Positions 8,155 through 16,109 of a stretch of DNA of 64,000 bases are shown here, piece after piece. Position 1 is the first letter of the stretch; each line of letters starts with the position of its first letter. Made by a program: the position numbers and the translations under genes. Below the pieces are notes generated by a model, which was given only the letters and a program-made list of their open reading frames with translations, ran no database searches and was not told the origin of the DNA. The stretch covers positions 310,001-374,000 of the forward strand of contig CAWHYZ010000010.1 in NCBI GenBank assembly GCA_963833605.1, given 5' to 3'. The stretch is from JAFAXD01 sp963833605 (GTDB lineage Bacteria > Pseudomonadota > Alphaproteobacteria > Rhizobiales > Xanthobacteraceae).

Positions 8155-8973
8155 ATGCGCATCCGGGTGAGGCACGAAACCCGTTACCACTATGACGCGC
8201 CGCCGACCGGCGTGATCCAGACGCTGCGCCTCACCCCGCGCAATCATGAGGGGCAGTTCGTGGTGGATTGGCGGCTTGAAGTGTCCGCCGACTGCCGCCT
8301 CGACGAGCAGGAAGACGCCTTCGGCAATATCATCCACGCATTTACGGCCGACGCGCCGATCAGCGAGCTGACCGTCACCGCCGACGGCGTGGTCGACACC
8401 CAGGACACCAACGGGGTCGTGCGCGACGCGATCGAGCGCTTTCCGCCGAGCCTGTTCCTGCGCGAAACGCCGCTCACCCACGCCGACGCGGCAATGCAGG
8501 CGTTCACCGCCCGTGTCGGCAAGACCGAAACGCTGAGCGTGCTGCACGGGCTGCTCGACGGATTGCACGAGGAGATTGAGTTCGACACCGATCCGACCCA
8601 TGCCGCCACCACGGGTGCGCAGGCCTTCGAGCTCAAGCGCGGCGTCTGCCAGGACATGGCGCACATCTTCATCGGTTGCGCGCGCGCGGTCGGCGTGCCG
8701 GCGCGCTACATCAGCGGGTATCTGCATCGCAACGACGGCGTGGCCGACCAGCGCGCCGGGCACGCCTGGGCCGAAGCCTATGTTCCCGATCTCGGCTGGG
8801 TCGCGTTCGATCCGGCCAACGGCACGTGCACGACCGACGCCTACGTACGGGTCGCCGTCGGGCTCGACTACCTCGGCGCCGCCCCGGTTCGCGGCACGCG
8901 CTACGGCGGCGGCAACGAGGCGCTCGCGGTCGCGATCCGGGTCGACCAGTCGCTGCGGCAGCCGCAGAATTGA
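8155..8973 (+). CDS. Transglutaminase-like cysteine peptidase of the Anbu cluster
   Basis: 272 aa with N-terminal beta domain (MRIRVRHETRYHYDAPP) followed by a transglutaminase core. The catalytic triad is visible: Cys165 in GVCQDMAH, His203 in AGHAWAEAYV and Asp219 in VAFDPANG. Bacterial members are usually proteases or peptidyl-transferases acting on amide bonds. It could cleave or transfer the tag made by the ATP-grasp enzyme. Order and strand match the known COG2308-COG2307-transglutaminase-Anbu cassette. Confidence 0.9.
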   Translation: MRIRVRHETRYHYDAPPTGVIQTLRLTPRNHEGQFVVDWRLEVSADCRLDEQEDAFGNIIHAFTADAPISELTVTADGVVDTQDTNGVVRDAIERFPPSLFLRETPLTHADAAMQAFTARVGKTETLSVLHGLLDGLHEEIEFDTDPTHAATTGAQAFELKRGVCQDMAHIFIGCARAVGVPARYISGYLHRNDGVADQRAGHAWAEAYVPDLGWVAFDPANGTCTTDAYVRVAVGLDYLGAAPVRGTRYGGGNEALAVAIRVDQSLRQPQN

Positions 8974-8994
8974 TCGGAGCTTTTTGAATTGTCT

Positions 8995-9017
8995 GAGCCT
9001 CCGCTTCGCGGAGGCTC
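8995..9017. other. Perfect 10-bp stem-loop between transglutaminase and Anbu genes
   Basis: GAGCCTCCGC pairs with GCGGAGGCTC across a TTC loop. There is no T-run, so it is more likely an mRNA processing or stabilising hairpin, or a REP element, than a full terminator. Confidence 0.6.
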
Positions 9018-9103
9018 CCCGGGATGAGGTCCGAGAGAGGCACGTTGCTTCGGCGCCCGCCCGCTCGCTATAACCGCAACGCAACTTCGCTGGGGCGTTC
9101 CTC

Positions 9104-9850
9104 ATGACCTATTGCTGCGGGATCCTGGTTCGCGATGGCCTCGTGATGATCGCCGACACCCGTACCAACGCGGGGCTCGACAATATTTCGGTGTTTCGCA
9201 AGCTGCAGGTCTATTCCAACCCGGGCGAACGCATCATGGCGATCGCCGCCTCCGGCAATCTGTCGCTCACCCAGTCGGTCGTCAGCACGGTGAACGAAGG
9301 TTTTGAGAATCCCCAGAGCGGCGAGCGTGAGACCCTGATGAACGCGCCCACCATGTTCAAGGCGGCGCAACGCATCGGACGTGCCATCCGGTCGCTGCAT
9401 AATATAGAAGGCGACGCGCTCGAGTCGTCCGAGGTCAAGTTCGACGTGTCGTTCCTGTTCGGCGGCCAGATCAGGGGCGAAGCGCTGCGCCTGTTCATGA
9501 TTTACGCGGCCGGCAATTTCATCGAGTGCACGGTCGACACGCCCTATCTGCAGATCGGTGAGCACAAGTACGGCAAACCGGTGCTCGACCGCGCCATCAC
9601 CTACGACATCGATATCTATGACGCGCTCAAGATCGGACTCATATCGGTCAATTCCACCATGCGCTCCAACCTGAGCGTCGGCATGCCGATCGATATCCTG
9701 GTGGCGCGGCGCGACACCTGCACCGCGGAGCTCAACTACCGCATCGAACCGGGCGAGCCCTATTTCCACGATTTGCGTGAGCGCTGGTCGGCGGCGCTGC
9801 GCGCCGCGCACAACAACATTCCGCGCCCGCCCTACGCCAACAAACGCTGA
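9104..9850 (+). CDS. Anbu (bacterial proteasome-beta homologue) peptidase
   Basis: 248-aa Ntn-hydrolase of the Anbu family. The N-terminus MTYCCGILVRDGLVMIADTRT places Thr2 at the mature terminus, the expected nucleophile after Met removal, as in proteasome beta subunits and HslV. MADTR-type and GKPVLDRA segments also fit. The Anbu oligomer is thought to be a self-compartmentalised peptidase, but substrates are unknown. It closes the four-gene cassette and ends in a 19-bp convergent overlap with the next minus-strand gene. Confidence 0.92.
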   Translation: MTYCCGILVRDGLVMIADTRTNAGLDNISVFRKLQVYSNPGERIMAIAASGNLSLTQSVVSTVNEGFENPQSGERETLMNAPTMFKAAQRIGRAIRSLHNIEGDALESSEVKFDVSFLFGGQIRGEALRLFMIYAAGNFIECTVDTPYLQIGEHKYGKPVLDRAITYDIDIYDALKIGLISVNSTMRSNLSVGMPIDILVARRDTCTAELNYRIEPGEPYFHDLRERWSAALRAAHNNIPRPPYANKR

Positions 9851-10557
9851 TCCGCCGCGCTGGCGCCCGGAACCTGCCTTGCGAGCTCGATCAGCATGAG
9901 CACGTGGGTCATGAGCCAGACCGGAACCAGATAGGCCGGGATCAGGACCCACGGCAACGACGTCATCACCGGCTCGCTCTGACCGGGAAACAGCGGCAGC
10001 GGCGAGCCCGGCGCTGACAAGATCCCGAGCGCGAGTGCCGCAATCAGATCCGCTGCCCCGAACAGGTTCCACGCGATCGCGAGCGCACGCCAGCCTGCGG
10101 TCTTGCGCCAAACCGCCCAAGCCACCGGACCGGCCGCAATTCCGGTGACGATGTCGCCCCAGCCTGCACTGGGCGCGAACGGCGCCGTCAGCCGGCCCAG
10201 TGACCAGAGCAGGAGGAACAACAGGCCGAGGACGCGCAGCACATGCGTCGCGATCAGCGCGGGCATCGGCATCGCCATCACATGCGCCAGCCGCTGCCGC
10301 GAGCTCGCCACCGCGAACACGATGACCGCGATCGGAGCGACGATCGCAACTCCAAGCGCCGGCACACCGAGACCTTTGACCGGATCCAACAGTCCGAGCG
10401 CCGAGGACAGTGCGACCAGCACGAACCAGACGGCAAAAACGCCGGCGATGCGCAGACGTGCCGCGAGCGTCCCCGGATAAATCGCGACGATGGTCCCGAC
10501 CAGAATGGCAGCGGATGCCGTCAAGGCAATGGCAGCGAGGATATCAAGCGAAGCCAT
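9832..10557 (-). CDS. Multi-pass membrane protein, unknown
   Basis: 241 aa with about seven predicted hydrophobic segments, beginning MASLDILAAIALTASAAILVG and ending in the soluble tail PGASAADQRLLA. No conserved catalytic motif is recognised. The 200-bp leader carries a perfect 13-bp AT-rich inverted repeat that is also partly present before the adjacent marR-type gene, so it is probably the target of that regulator. Confidence 0.7.
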   Translation of the reverse strand: MASLDILAAIALTASAAILVGTIVAIYPGTLAARLRIAGVFAVWFVLVALSSALGLLDPVKGLGVPALGVAIVAPIAVIVFAVASSRQRLAHVMAMPMPALIATHVLRVLGLLFLLLWSLGRLTAPFAPSAGWGDIVTGIAAGPVAWAVWRKTAGWRALAIAWNLFGAADLIAALALGILSAPGSPLPLFPGQSEPVMTSLPWVLIPAYLVPVWLMTHVLMLIELARQVPGASAADQRLLA

Positions 10558-10690
10558 GGGTCAACTCCTGTTGTTGCCCAAGCACTCCACGCCCAATCCG
10601 CTGGCGCTCTTGACTGCATCACAGACAGCGCTCGAGAGAACCGAGACGCCGCAACGATCGCCAACGTTAGCGTGCCCTTTGCTGCAGATT

Positions 10691-10723
10691 ATATATGTAT
10701 ATACATCTACTGTATATACATAT
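10691..10723. promoter_or_regulatory. 13-bp perfect inverted repeat, candidate MarR operator
   Basis: TATATGTATATAC (10691-10703) and its exact complement GTATATACATATA (10711-10723) are separated by ATCTACT. It lies 134 bases upstream of the membrane-protein start and directly downstream of the MarR gene. The AT-only character is unique in this GC-rich stretch. Each arm contains the smaller palindrome GTATATAC. Confidence 0.7.
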
Positions 10724-10758
10724 AAACCTCCTGCCACCGCGTTGTCAAGTGCGTCCCG

Positions 10759-11217
10759 TCAACGTTCTGTGAGATGGTCGAGCGCAAGTGCGAGCGATTG
10801 ATCGAACGCCGCCAGGCTGCGCACGCCAAAAGCATCCGCCATCTTCGTGCCGGCCTGCCGCCAAAGCGGCACGGCATCACGGAAGATCGCACGTCCCGCC
10901 TCGCTCAGCAGCACGCTGCGACGCCGGCGGTCGTCGCGCGCGGTCGCAATCCTGATCAGCTTACGACGTTCGAGCGGCCGCAGCGTCCGCGTCAACGTGG
11001 TCGGGTCCATCAGCATTTGTTCTGCCAAATCACCGATCAACGTCTCGCCCCGCATTGAGAGGAGCGCCAGCAGACTGAACTGCGTGACCGTAATTCCGAG
11101 CAGCGCCAGCGTCTGATCATAGATCTGGGTGACGCGCCAATTCAGCTGGCGCAGGCGAAAACACGTACACCCGAGCAGCTGGTCGGCTGTGGGTGGTTTT
11201 GGAAGGGCTTGAGGCAT
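10759..11217 (-). CDS. MarR-family transcriptional regulator
   Basis: 152 aa winged-helix regulator. Recognition region VTQFSLLALLSMRGETLIGDLAEQMLMDPTTLTRTLRPLERRKLI, wing ATARDDRRRRSVLLSEAGRA, and C-terminal dimerisation helices. Cys17 and CTCFRLRQLNWRV at the N-terminus resemble thiol-responsive MarR proteins, but that is speculative. Flanked on both sides by ATATACATAT sites, which suggests autoregulation and control of the downstream membrane protein. Confidence 0.88.
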   Translation of the reverse strand: MPQALPKPPTADQLLGCTCFRLRQLNWRVTQIYDQTLALLGITVTQFSLLALLSMRGETLIGDLAEQMLMDPTTLTRTLRPLERRKLIRIATARDDRRRRSVLLSEAGRAIFRDAVPLWRQAGTKMADAFGVRSLAAFDQSLALALDHLTER

Positions 11218-11248
11218 CGTCGTGCAACCATCTCGCCGGTTTAAACCT

Positions 11249-11260
11249 GCATATACATAT
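11249..11260. promoter_or_regulatory. Half-site matching the MarR operator
   Basis: GCATATACATAT shares ATATACATAT with the right arm at 10711-10723. It sits 32 bases upstream of the MarR start and about 110 bases upstream of the divergent SDR gene, so it could serve either. Confidence 0.45.
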
Positions 11261-11371
11261 TTGAAGCCCTCCGCTCAACGCGAACCGCCCGACCGGCCTC
11301 ATAGGCATTGCGCCGCCCGGGGGATGTCGGCCACCATGGCGCGATGTGAGCAACCGCGACAGGAGCATCTG

Positions 11372-12136
11372 ATGGCTGCGACGCAGAAAATCGCCCTCGT
11401 CACCGGCGCCGGCACCGGCATCGGCAAAGCCGCCGCGCTTGCCCTGATGAACATCGGCTTCACCGTCGTCCTGGCCGGACGCCGCAAGGACAAGCTCGAA
11501 GAGGTGGCCAAGGAGGGCGCCGCCAAGGGCGGCAAGAGCCTCGCGGTTCCGGCCGACATCGCCGACCCGGCGTCGATCAAGGCGCTGTTCGCCAAGACCA
11601 AGGAGGCGTTCGGGCGGCTCGATGTTCTGTTCAACAATGCCGGCGTCGGCGCCCCGGCGGTGCCGATCGAGGATCTGCCCTGGGAGAAATGGAAAGCGGC
11701 CGTCGACACCAACCTGCACGGCACCTTCCTGTGCACCCAGGAGGCGATCCGCATCATGAAGGATCAGACCCCACGCGGCGGACGCATCATCAACAACGGC
11801 TCGATCTCCGCCCATACGCCGCGGCCGTTCACGATCGCCTATACGTCGACCAAGCACGCGATCACCGGCCTGACCAAATCGACCGCGCTCGACGGGCGCG
11901 CCTATGACATCGCCTGCGGCCAGATTGACATCGGGAATGCGGTGTCGCCGCTCACGGAACGCTTCGTCGAAGGCGGGGGTATTCTGCAACCGAACGGGCA
12001 AAAAATGGTCGAACCGCGCATGGACGTCGAGCACGTCGGCGAAGCGGTCGCCTACATGGCGGGCCTGCCGCTCGCATCAAACGTGTTGTTCATGACGGTG
12101 ATGGCGACCAAGATGCCGTACGTTGGACGCGGGTGA
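11372..12136 (+). CDS. SDR-family oxidoreductase
   Basis: 254-aa short-chain dehydrogenase. Start at ATG 11372 with AGGAG 7 bases upstream. The NAD(P)-binding glycine motif is TGAGTGIG near residues 11-18, followed by NNAGVG, the catalytic Ser in NNGSISAH, and Tyr-x-x-x-Lys in AYTSTKHA. Substrate cannot be told. Divergent from the MarR gene and possibly under it. Confidence 0.88.
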   Translation: MAATQKIALVTGAGTGIGKAAALALMNIGFTVVLAGRRKDKLEEVAKEGAAKGGKSLAVPADIADPASIKALFAKTKEAFGRLDVLFNNAGVGAPAVPIEDLPWEKWKAAVDTNLHGTFLCTQEAIRIMKDQTPRGGRIINNGSISAHTPRPFTIAYTSTKHAITGLTKSTALDGRAYDIACGQIDIGNAVSPLTERFVEGGGILQPNGQKMVEPRMDVEHVGEAVAYMAGLPLASNVLFMTVMATKMPYVGRG

Positions 12137-12178
12137 TGCCACGGCCTGCGCCCGCTCGCCAAGCCAGGGAGACGTGCG

Positions 12179-12970
12179 ATGCGCAAGACGATGCGAACAA
12201 AGTCGAAATCAGCCAGGACCCTGCGCCGGACCACGGCGCGCCGCTCCGCACACAAGCCGCCAGGACGGGCGCGCTCCTCCGCGAAGCCGCTGCACGGCGT
12301 GCGGTTTCCGAATGAGGGAACGAAATACCGGAGCGCCCGCAACGAACTGCTGCGCGCCGAGATGGAGCTGCGGGCTCAGGTGGAACGGGTTGCCGCGCTG
12401 CGTCGCAAGCTGCCGGCCGGCGGGGAAGTTCCGCAGGACTACGTGTTCGAGGACGTGGCCGATGACGGCTCGGTGCGCACGGTCAAGCTGTCCGAACTGT
12501 TCGGCAAGCATGACACCCTCGTCGCCTACAATTTCATGTATGGCCCGCGCATGGATAAGGCCTGCCCGATGTGCACGTCGATGCTCGACAGCCTCGACGG
12601 CTCGGCGCATCACCTGCGCGAGCAAGTCGGCCTCGTCGTCGTCGCCAAGTCGCCGATCAACCGCATCCGCGCCTTTGCGCGCGAGCGCGGCTGGCGCCAC
12701 CTGCGGCTCGCATCGTCCGCCGGCAATTCCTATAACCGCGACTACCAGGGCGAGAGCGCGGACGGAAGCCAGATGCCGATGCTCAACGTATTCGTGCGCC
12801 GCAACGGCAAAATCCATCACTTCTGGAGCAGCGAAATGCTATTCCCGCCGCCGGGGCGCGGCCAGAACCATCGCCATGTCGACATGATCTGGCCACTGTG
12901 GAACGTCCTCGACGTGACACCCGGGGGACGCGGCAGCGACTGGTACCCGAAGCTGAGCTACAGCCGCTGA
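12179..12970 (+). CDS. DUF899 thioredoxin-like protein
   Basis: 263 aa. After an Arg/Lys-rich 40-residue N-terminus comes the DUF899 fold: KLPAGGEVPQDYVFED, then LVAYNFMYGPRMDKACPMCTSMLDSLDG with a CPMC redox-type motif, then HLRLASSAGNSYNRDYQ and LNVFVRRNGKIHHFWSSEM. The family is AhpC/TSA-like and of unknown substrate. It follows the SDR gene by 42 bases, so the two may be cotranscribed. Confidence 0.85.
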   Translation: MRKTMRTKSKSARTLRRTTARRSAHKPPGRARSSAKPLHGVRFPNEGTKYRSARNELLRAEMELRAQVERVAALRRKLPAGGEVPQDYVFEDVADDGSVRTVKLSELFGKHDTLVAYNFMYGPRMDKACPMCTSMLDSLDGSAHHLREQVGLVVVAKSPINRIRAFARERGWRHLRLASSAGNSYNRDYQGESADGSQMPMLNVFVRRNGKIHHFWSSEMLFPPPGRGQNHRHVDMIWPLWNVLDVTPGGRGSDWYPKLSYSR

Positions 12971-12989
12971 CCGCGCCGCGCAGAAAACC

Positions 12990-13227
12990 GTAGCGAAGCG
13001 AAATCCGGGAACGCCCCACCCGCATTCCGCTGTCGCTCCATGCGGGCTACACCACCTTGCAGAAATCTGTAGCCCGGATGAGGAAGCGAAATCCGGGATA
13101 GGCTGACCCGCATTCCGCTGTCGCTCCATGCGGGCTACACACCTTGCAGAAATCTGTAGCCCGGATGGAGCGAAGCGAAATCCGGGAACGCCCGACCCGC
13201 ATTGCGCTCCGCTCCATGCGGGCTACC
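12990..13227. repeat. Tandem REP-like palindrome array (three units)
   Basis: Three units of roughly 80-85 bp, each joining a GAAATCCGGG-type half to a second hairpin CCCGCATTCCG..CATGCGGG. Units are joined by CCTTGCAGAAATCTG. They begin near 12990, 13070 and 13156. Same family as 3916-3947 and 32709-32868. No coding gene is supported here. Confidence 0.85.
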
Positions 13228-13269
13228 AATCATTCCGATTCACGATGTCAAATAGCCCGGCGCAGCCAA

Positions 13270-13712
13270 CGCTCCGCCGCCCAGCGCGACTGGGTGCCGG
13301 GTCACCCTTCTGTTCTTCCTTCGCCCCTGTGAGGGGGGCAGAGCGCCGAGAGGCGCATCGTTCTGGGATCCGCGCGACCAGAACCGAGGCTTGCACCTCC
13401 GCCCCGTCCACGCGGCCCGCATTCGACTTGCTGAATGCGGGTCGCCTATCGGCGCTCCACCGCGATGTCTTAAGTCTGGCACCGTTCTTCCGGGTCCGGT
13501 CGCGCAGGCGGGATCCGGCCGTCGCCATCACCCATCTCACGACCGGTCCACGTCCAGCACGTCCACAACGGCAGACCCCGGAAACCGCCGGGGCCGGACG
13601 ATGACCAGGCCTCCCAAAGGTCCGGGTTGCCCCGCCCTTGGGCACCGCACCCGCTCCATCTTCGAACGTCTTCCGGAAGACGCCCCTCTGGCACGAGCGG
13701 GATAATCAGCAT
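13270..13712. other. Non-coding stretch with palindromes, possible dispersed element
   Basis: No convincing gene: frames on both strands are Pro/Arg-rich and overlap one another. It contains a perfect 16-bp palindrome CGTCTTCCGGAAGACG (13667-13682) and a CCCCGG..CCGGGG hairpin near 13575-13595. The remaining bases to 13845, before the SRAP stop, are AT-richer and featureless to me. Confidence 0.4.
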
Positions 13713-13845
13713 TATGCATTTTGGTTTTTACCGGTCAAGAACAAAATAAGAACATACAGAATGAGGGCGTGTGTTTGAATTTCACGGACCAGTCGGTCGA
13801 GTGCGCGGATGAGGTTGACCATTGCGGCCGGCGGCCAGCGCAGGC

Positions 13846-14583
13846 TTAGAACAACGATCCCTGGCGCTCGTCAGGCTTTGCCTTCACCACCGGCTTCGCG
13901 GGCTCGGCTGCTGGCAATGTCGAAGCGGGCGTCAGCAAATCAGGTGAATCGTTGGCGGTGCGATTGACCGCGGGTGAGACCTCGTAGGTCTCGAAGAAAG
14001 TCTCCGGCGCCGGCGCGAGCAGCGCGGAAGCCGTGTTGGAATCCACGTTGCGGCAATCGAGCCACATGTCGTAGGCCTCGGGCGCCAGTACTGCCGGCAT
14101 GCGATCATGCAGCGGCCGCAGCGCACGGTTCGCCTGCGTCGTGATGATCGCTGCGGTTTCGACCTCCTCCCCGTTCGGGCCGGTCCACGCCTCCCAGAGG
14201 CCGGCGAACGCAATCGGTCCGCCGGCCGCGGGCCGCACGGCGAACGGCCGCTTGCGCTCACCGTCGGTTTTCCACTCGTAGAAACCATCCGCCGGAACGA
14301 GGCAGCGCCGCCATCGCATGGCCGCCCGGAATGCGGGCTTGTCGAGCACACTGTCGCTGCGCGCATTGATCAACAACGAGAACGCGCGCGGATCCTTGAC
14401 CCAGGCCGGAACGAGGCCCCAACGCACCAGCGCGAAGTGGCGCGCGCCCTCCCACGTGCGCACGATCGGAATCGGCTGCGTCGGCGCCACGTTGTAGCGC
14501 GCCGGAAAATTCGGCTGCTCCAGATAGCGGAAAAAAGCCCGCATCGCTTCCGGAGTAGTTATGATCAGGTATCGTCCACACAT
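13846..14583 (-). CDS. SOS response-associated peptidase (SRAP, YedK/HMCES family)
   Basis: 245 aa starting MCGRY at 14583. Cys2 becomes the new N-terminus after Met removal and crosslinks to abasic sites in single-stranded DNA. Other conserved elements are RYNVAPTQPIP, INARSDSV, RCLVPADGFYEWK with the active Glu, and LHDRMPAVL with the active His. The long upstream extension is rejected because Cys2 must be N-terminal. The tail past residue 215 is low-complexity. Its start codon coincides with the presumed start of the divergent NUDIX gene. Confidence 0.93.
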   Translation of the reverse strand: MCGRYLIITTPEAMRAFFRYLEQPNFPARYNVAPTQPIPIVRTWEGARHFALVRWGLVPAWVKDPRAFSLLINARSDSVLDKPAFRAAMRWRRCLVPADGFYEWKTDGERKRPFAVRPAAGGPIAFAGLWEAWTGPNGEEVETAAIITTQANRALRPLHDRMPAVLAPEAYDMWLDCRNVDSNTASALLAPAPETFFETYEVSPAVNRTANDSPDLLTPASTLPAAEPAKPVVKAKPDERQGSLF

Positions 14584-15067
14584 TGGATGTCTTGCAATTG
14601 TCCACGTCCGGCCCGGAAAGCAAGCCCTCGCGCTCATATCCGGCCCGCCCGATTGTCGCGGTCAGTGCGGCAATCGTGCGCGATGGCCGGGTGCTGATCG
14701 CGCGCCGGGCGCGCGCCCGGCTCATGGGGTCTACACGCTTCCGGGCGGCGTGGTCGAGGTCGGCGAGACGCTGCACGAGGCGATCAAGCGCGAGATTGCG
14801 GAAGAGACCGGGCTTGCCATCGAACCGGTCGCGCTTGCGGGCTACCGCGAGCGCATCGCCCACGACGGCAACGGCGGCGTCGAGCAGCATTTCGTCATTC
14901 TGCCGTTCGCGGCGCGCCTGATTTCGGGCGAACTGGTGCTCAACGAGGAGCTCGCCGAGGCGCGCTGGCTGCGCCCGTCGGAGCTGGCAGGGCTTCCAAC
15001 CACCGAAGGTTTGGCCGAGATCGTTGCGACCGCCATCGCGCTGATGGAGAGCGCCGGCGGTCCGTGA
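14583..15067 (+). pseudogene. NUDIX hydrolase with an internal frameshift
   Basis: The N-terminal part (ARPIVAVSAAIVRDGRVLIARRARA) is in one frame and the rest (HGVYTLPGGVVEVGETLHEAI.. to SAGGP) in another. They join in the GC run at about 14701-14721. The second frame holds a perfect NUDIX box, G-x5-E-x7-REI-A-EETGL. The intact protein would be about 150 aa and would hydrolyse a nucleoside diphosphate derivative. A single-base indel explains the break; sequencing error and true inactivation both fit. The start is uncertain (TTG near 14583). Confidence 0.75.
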
Positions 15068-15179
15068 TTGTAGCTCGCGCATTTTGAATGGAGCTTCCCG
15101 ACGCGAGATGCGCCTTGATGCACTTACGGCGTGCCGGGAGCCCTTGCGAGCCGCCGCCGGGTGCCCCATAACCGCCGCC

Positions 15180-15548
15180 ATGTGGAAATTCGCGTGCAGC
15201 CTGGTGCTCGCCCTGACCCTGGTATCGCCGGCCCGGGCGCAGATGCAGACGACGCTCGACGACAATCTGCAGCGCCTGTCGGAGATTCTGGGCGCCCTGC
15301 ACTATCTGCGCTCAGTCTGCGGCTCCAACGAAGGCAACAAATGGCGCACGGAGATGCAGGCGCTGATCGACGCGGAGGCGTCCGCCGCCGATCGCCGCGC
15401 CCGCATGGTCGCCGGTTTCAACCGCGGCTACAGCGGCTTTCAACAGACCTACCGCACCTGCACGCCGGCTGCCGCACTCGCCATTCGGCGCTACCTGGAA
15501 GAGGGTTCCAAGATCGCCCGCGAGGTCACGGCGCGTTTTGCGAATTGA
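15180..15548 (+). CDS. TIGR02301-family secreted protein
   Basis: 122 aa with signal peptide MWKFACSLVLALTLVSPARAQ and mature part with two cysteines (LRSVCGSNEG, YRTCTPAAA). Matches the TIGR02301 family of small periplasmic proteins restricted to alphaproteobacteria. Function unknown. ATG at 15180 is chosen because the signal peptide starts there. Confidence 0.82.
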   Translation: MWKFACSLVLALTLVSPARAQMQTTLDDNLQRLSEILGALHYLRSVCGSNEGNKWRTEMQALIDAEASAADRRARMVAGFNRGYSGFQQTYRTCTPAAALAIRRYLEEGSKIAREVTARFAN

Positions 15549-15846
15549 TAAATCCCGCTAAAGCGGTTCCGCTTGTTTGGAACCGAAGCTTTCCAAATCG
15601 TCATCGCCGGGCTTATCCGGCGATCCCGATAAGAGATGCACGGCCTTGCCTTCCTAAGCGAGATGGCCGGGACGAGTCGGGACCAGCCCGGCCATGACGA
15701 GCCGAAACGTTTTGTCCCGAAATGACTGGGTGCGGTGTGGTTATCCTTACGCATTAACCCTTTCGCAAGGTCTGCGTAGCGGTGCACGCGGCGCATGCTA
15801 ATTTGTCTCATGCCGACGCTGGGGACGGCGGGTTGAGACACCATCC

Positions 15847-16107
15847 ATGCTGATATTCACAAAGCCGGTGCGCGATGCGATACCGGATCATGAGCAGAAG
15901 CAGGTGGCGCTGAGCTACCTGCACGAGGCCTGGGCCGAGGCTCACCTTGACGGAGTCGACGGCGACTGCATGGCGCAGGCTTGCCTGTTCCGGGCATTGA
16001 GCGAGCTGATCGGCACGTATGGCGAAGAGGCGACCGCCCACTTCACCGAAAATTTGTCCAACCGCGTCAAGAATGGCGAATTCTCAGTTCGAAAACGCCG
16101 TCAATAA
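15847..16107 (+). CDS. Conserved small hypothetical protein
   Basis: 86 aa acidic helical protein (VALSYLHEAWAEAHLDGVDGDCMAQACLFRALSEL is typical of its composition), ending in a basic tail VRKRRQ. No known domain. It ends two bases before the convergent dihydroorotase stop. The 298-bp gap upstream holds only short palindromic repeats around GCCGGGCTTATCCGGC. Confidence 0.65.
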   Translation: MLIFTKPVRDAIPDHEQKQVALSYLHEAWAEAHLDGVDGDCMAQACLFRALSELIGTYGEEATAHFTENLSNRVKNGEFSVRKRRQ

Positions 16108-16109
16108 CT

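Noticed and set aside
12990..13227. CRISPR array
   Set aside because: Units are palindromic, ~80-85 bp long, and the intervening bases are themselves repeated; no unique spacers or cas genes.
12839..13229. Short minus-strand frames reading repeated METGRNAG/FRF-type peptides in the REP array
   Set aside because: They are translations of tandem palindromes, with repeats on the same period as the DNA units.
13128..13705. Plus- and minus-strand frames of 100-158 codons in the palindrome-rich gap
   Set aside because: Arg/Pro/Ser-rich, mutually overlapping on several frames, no start signals; treated as non-coding.
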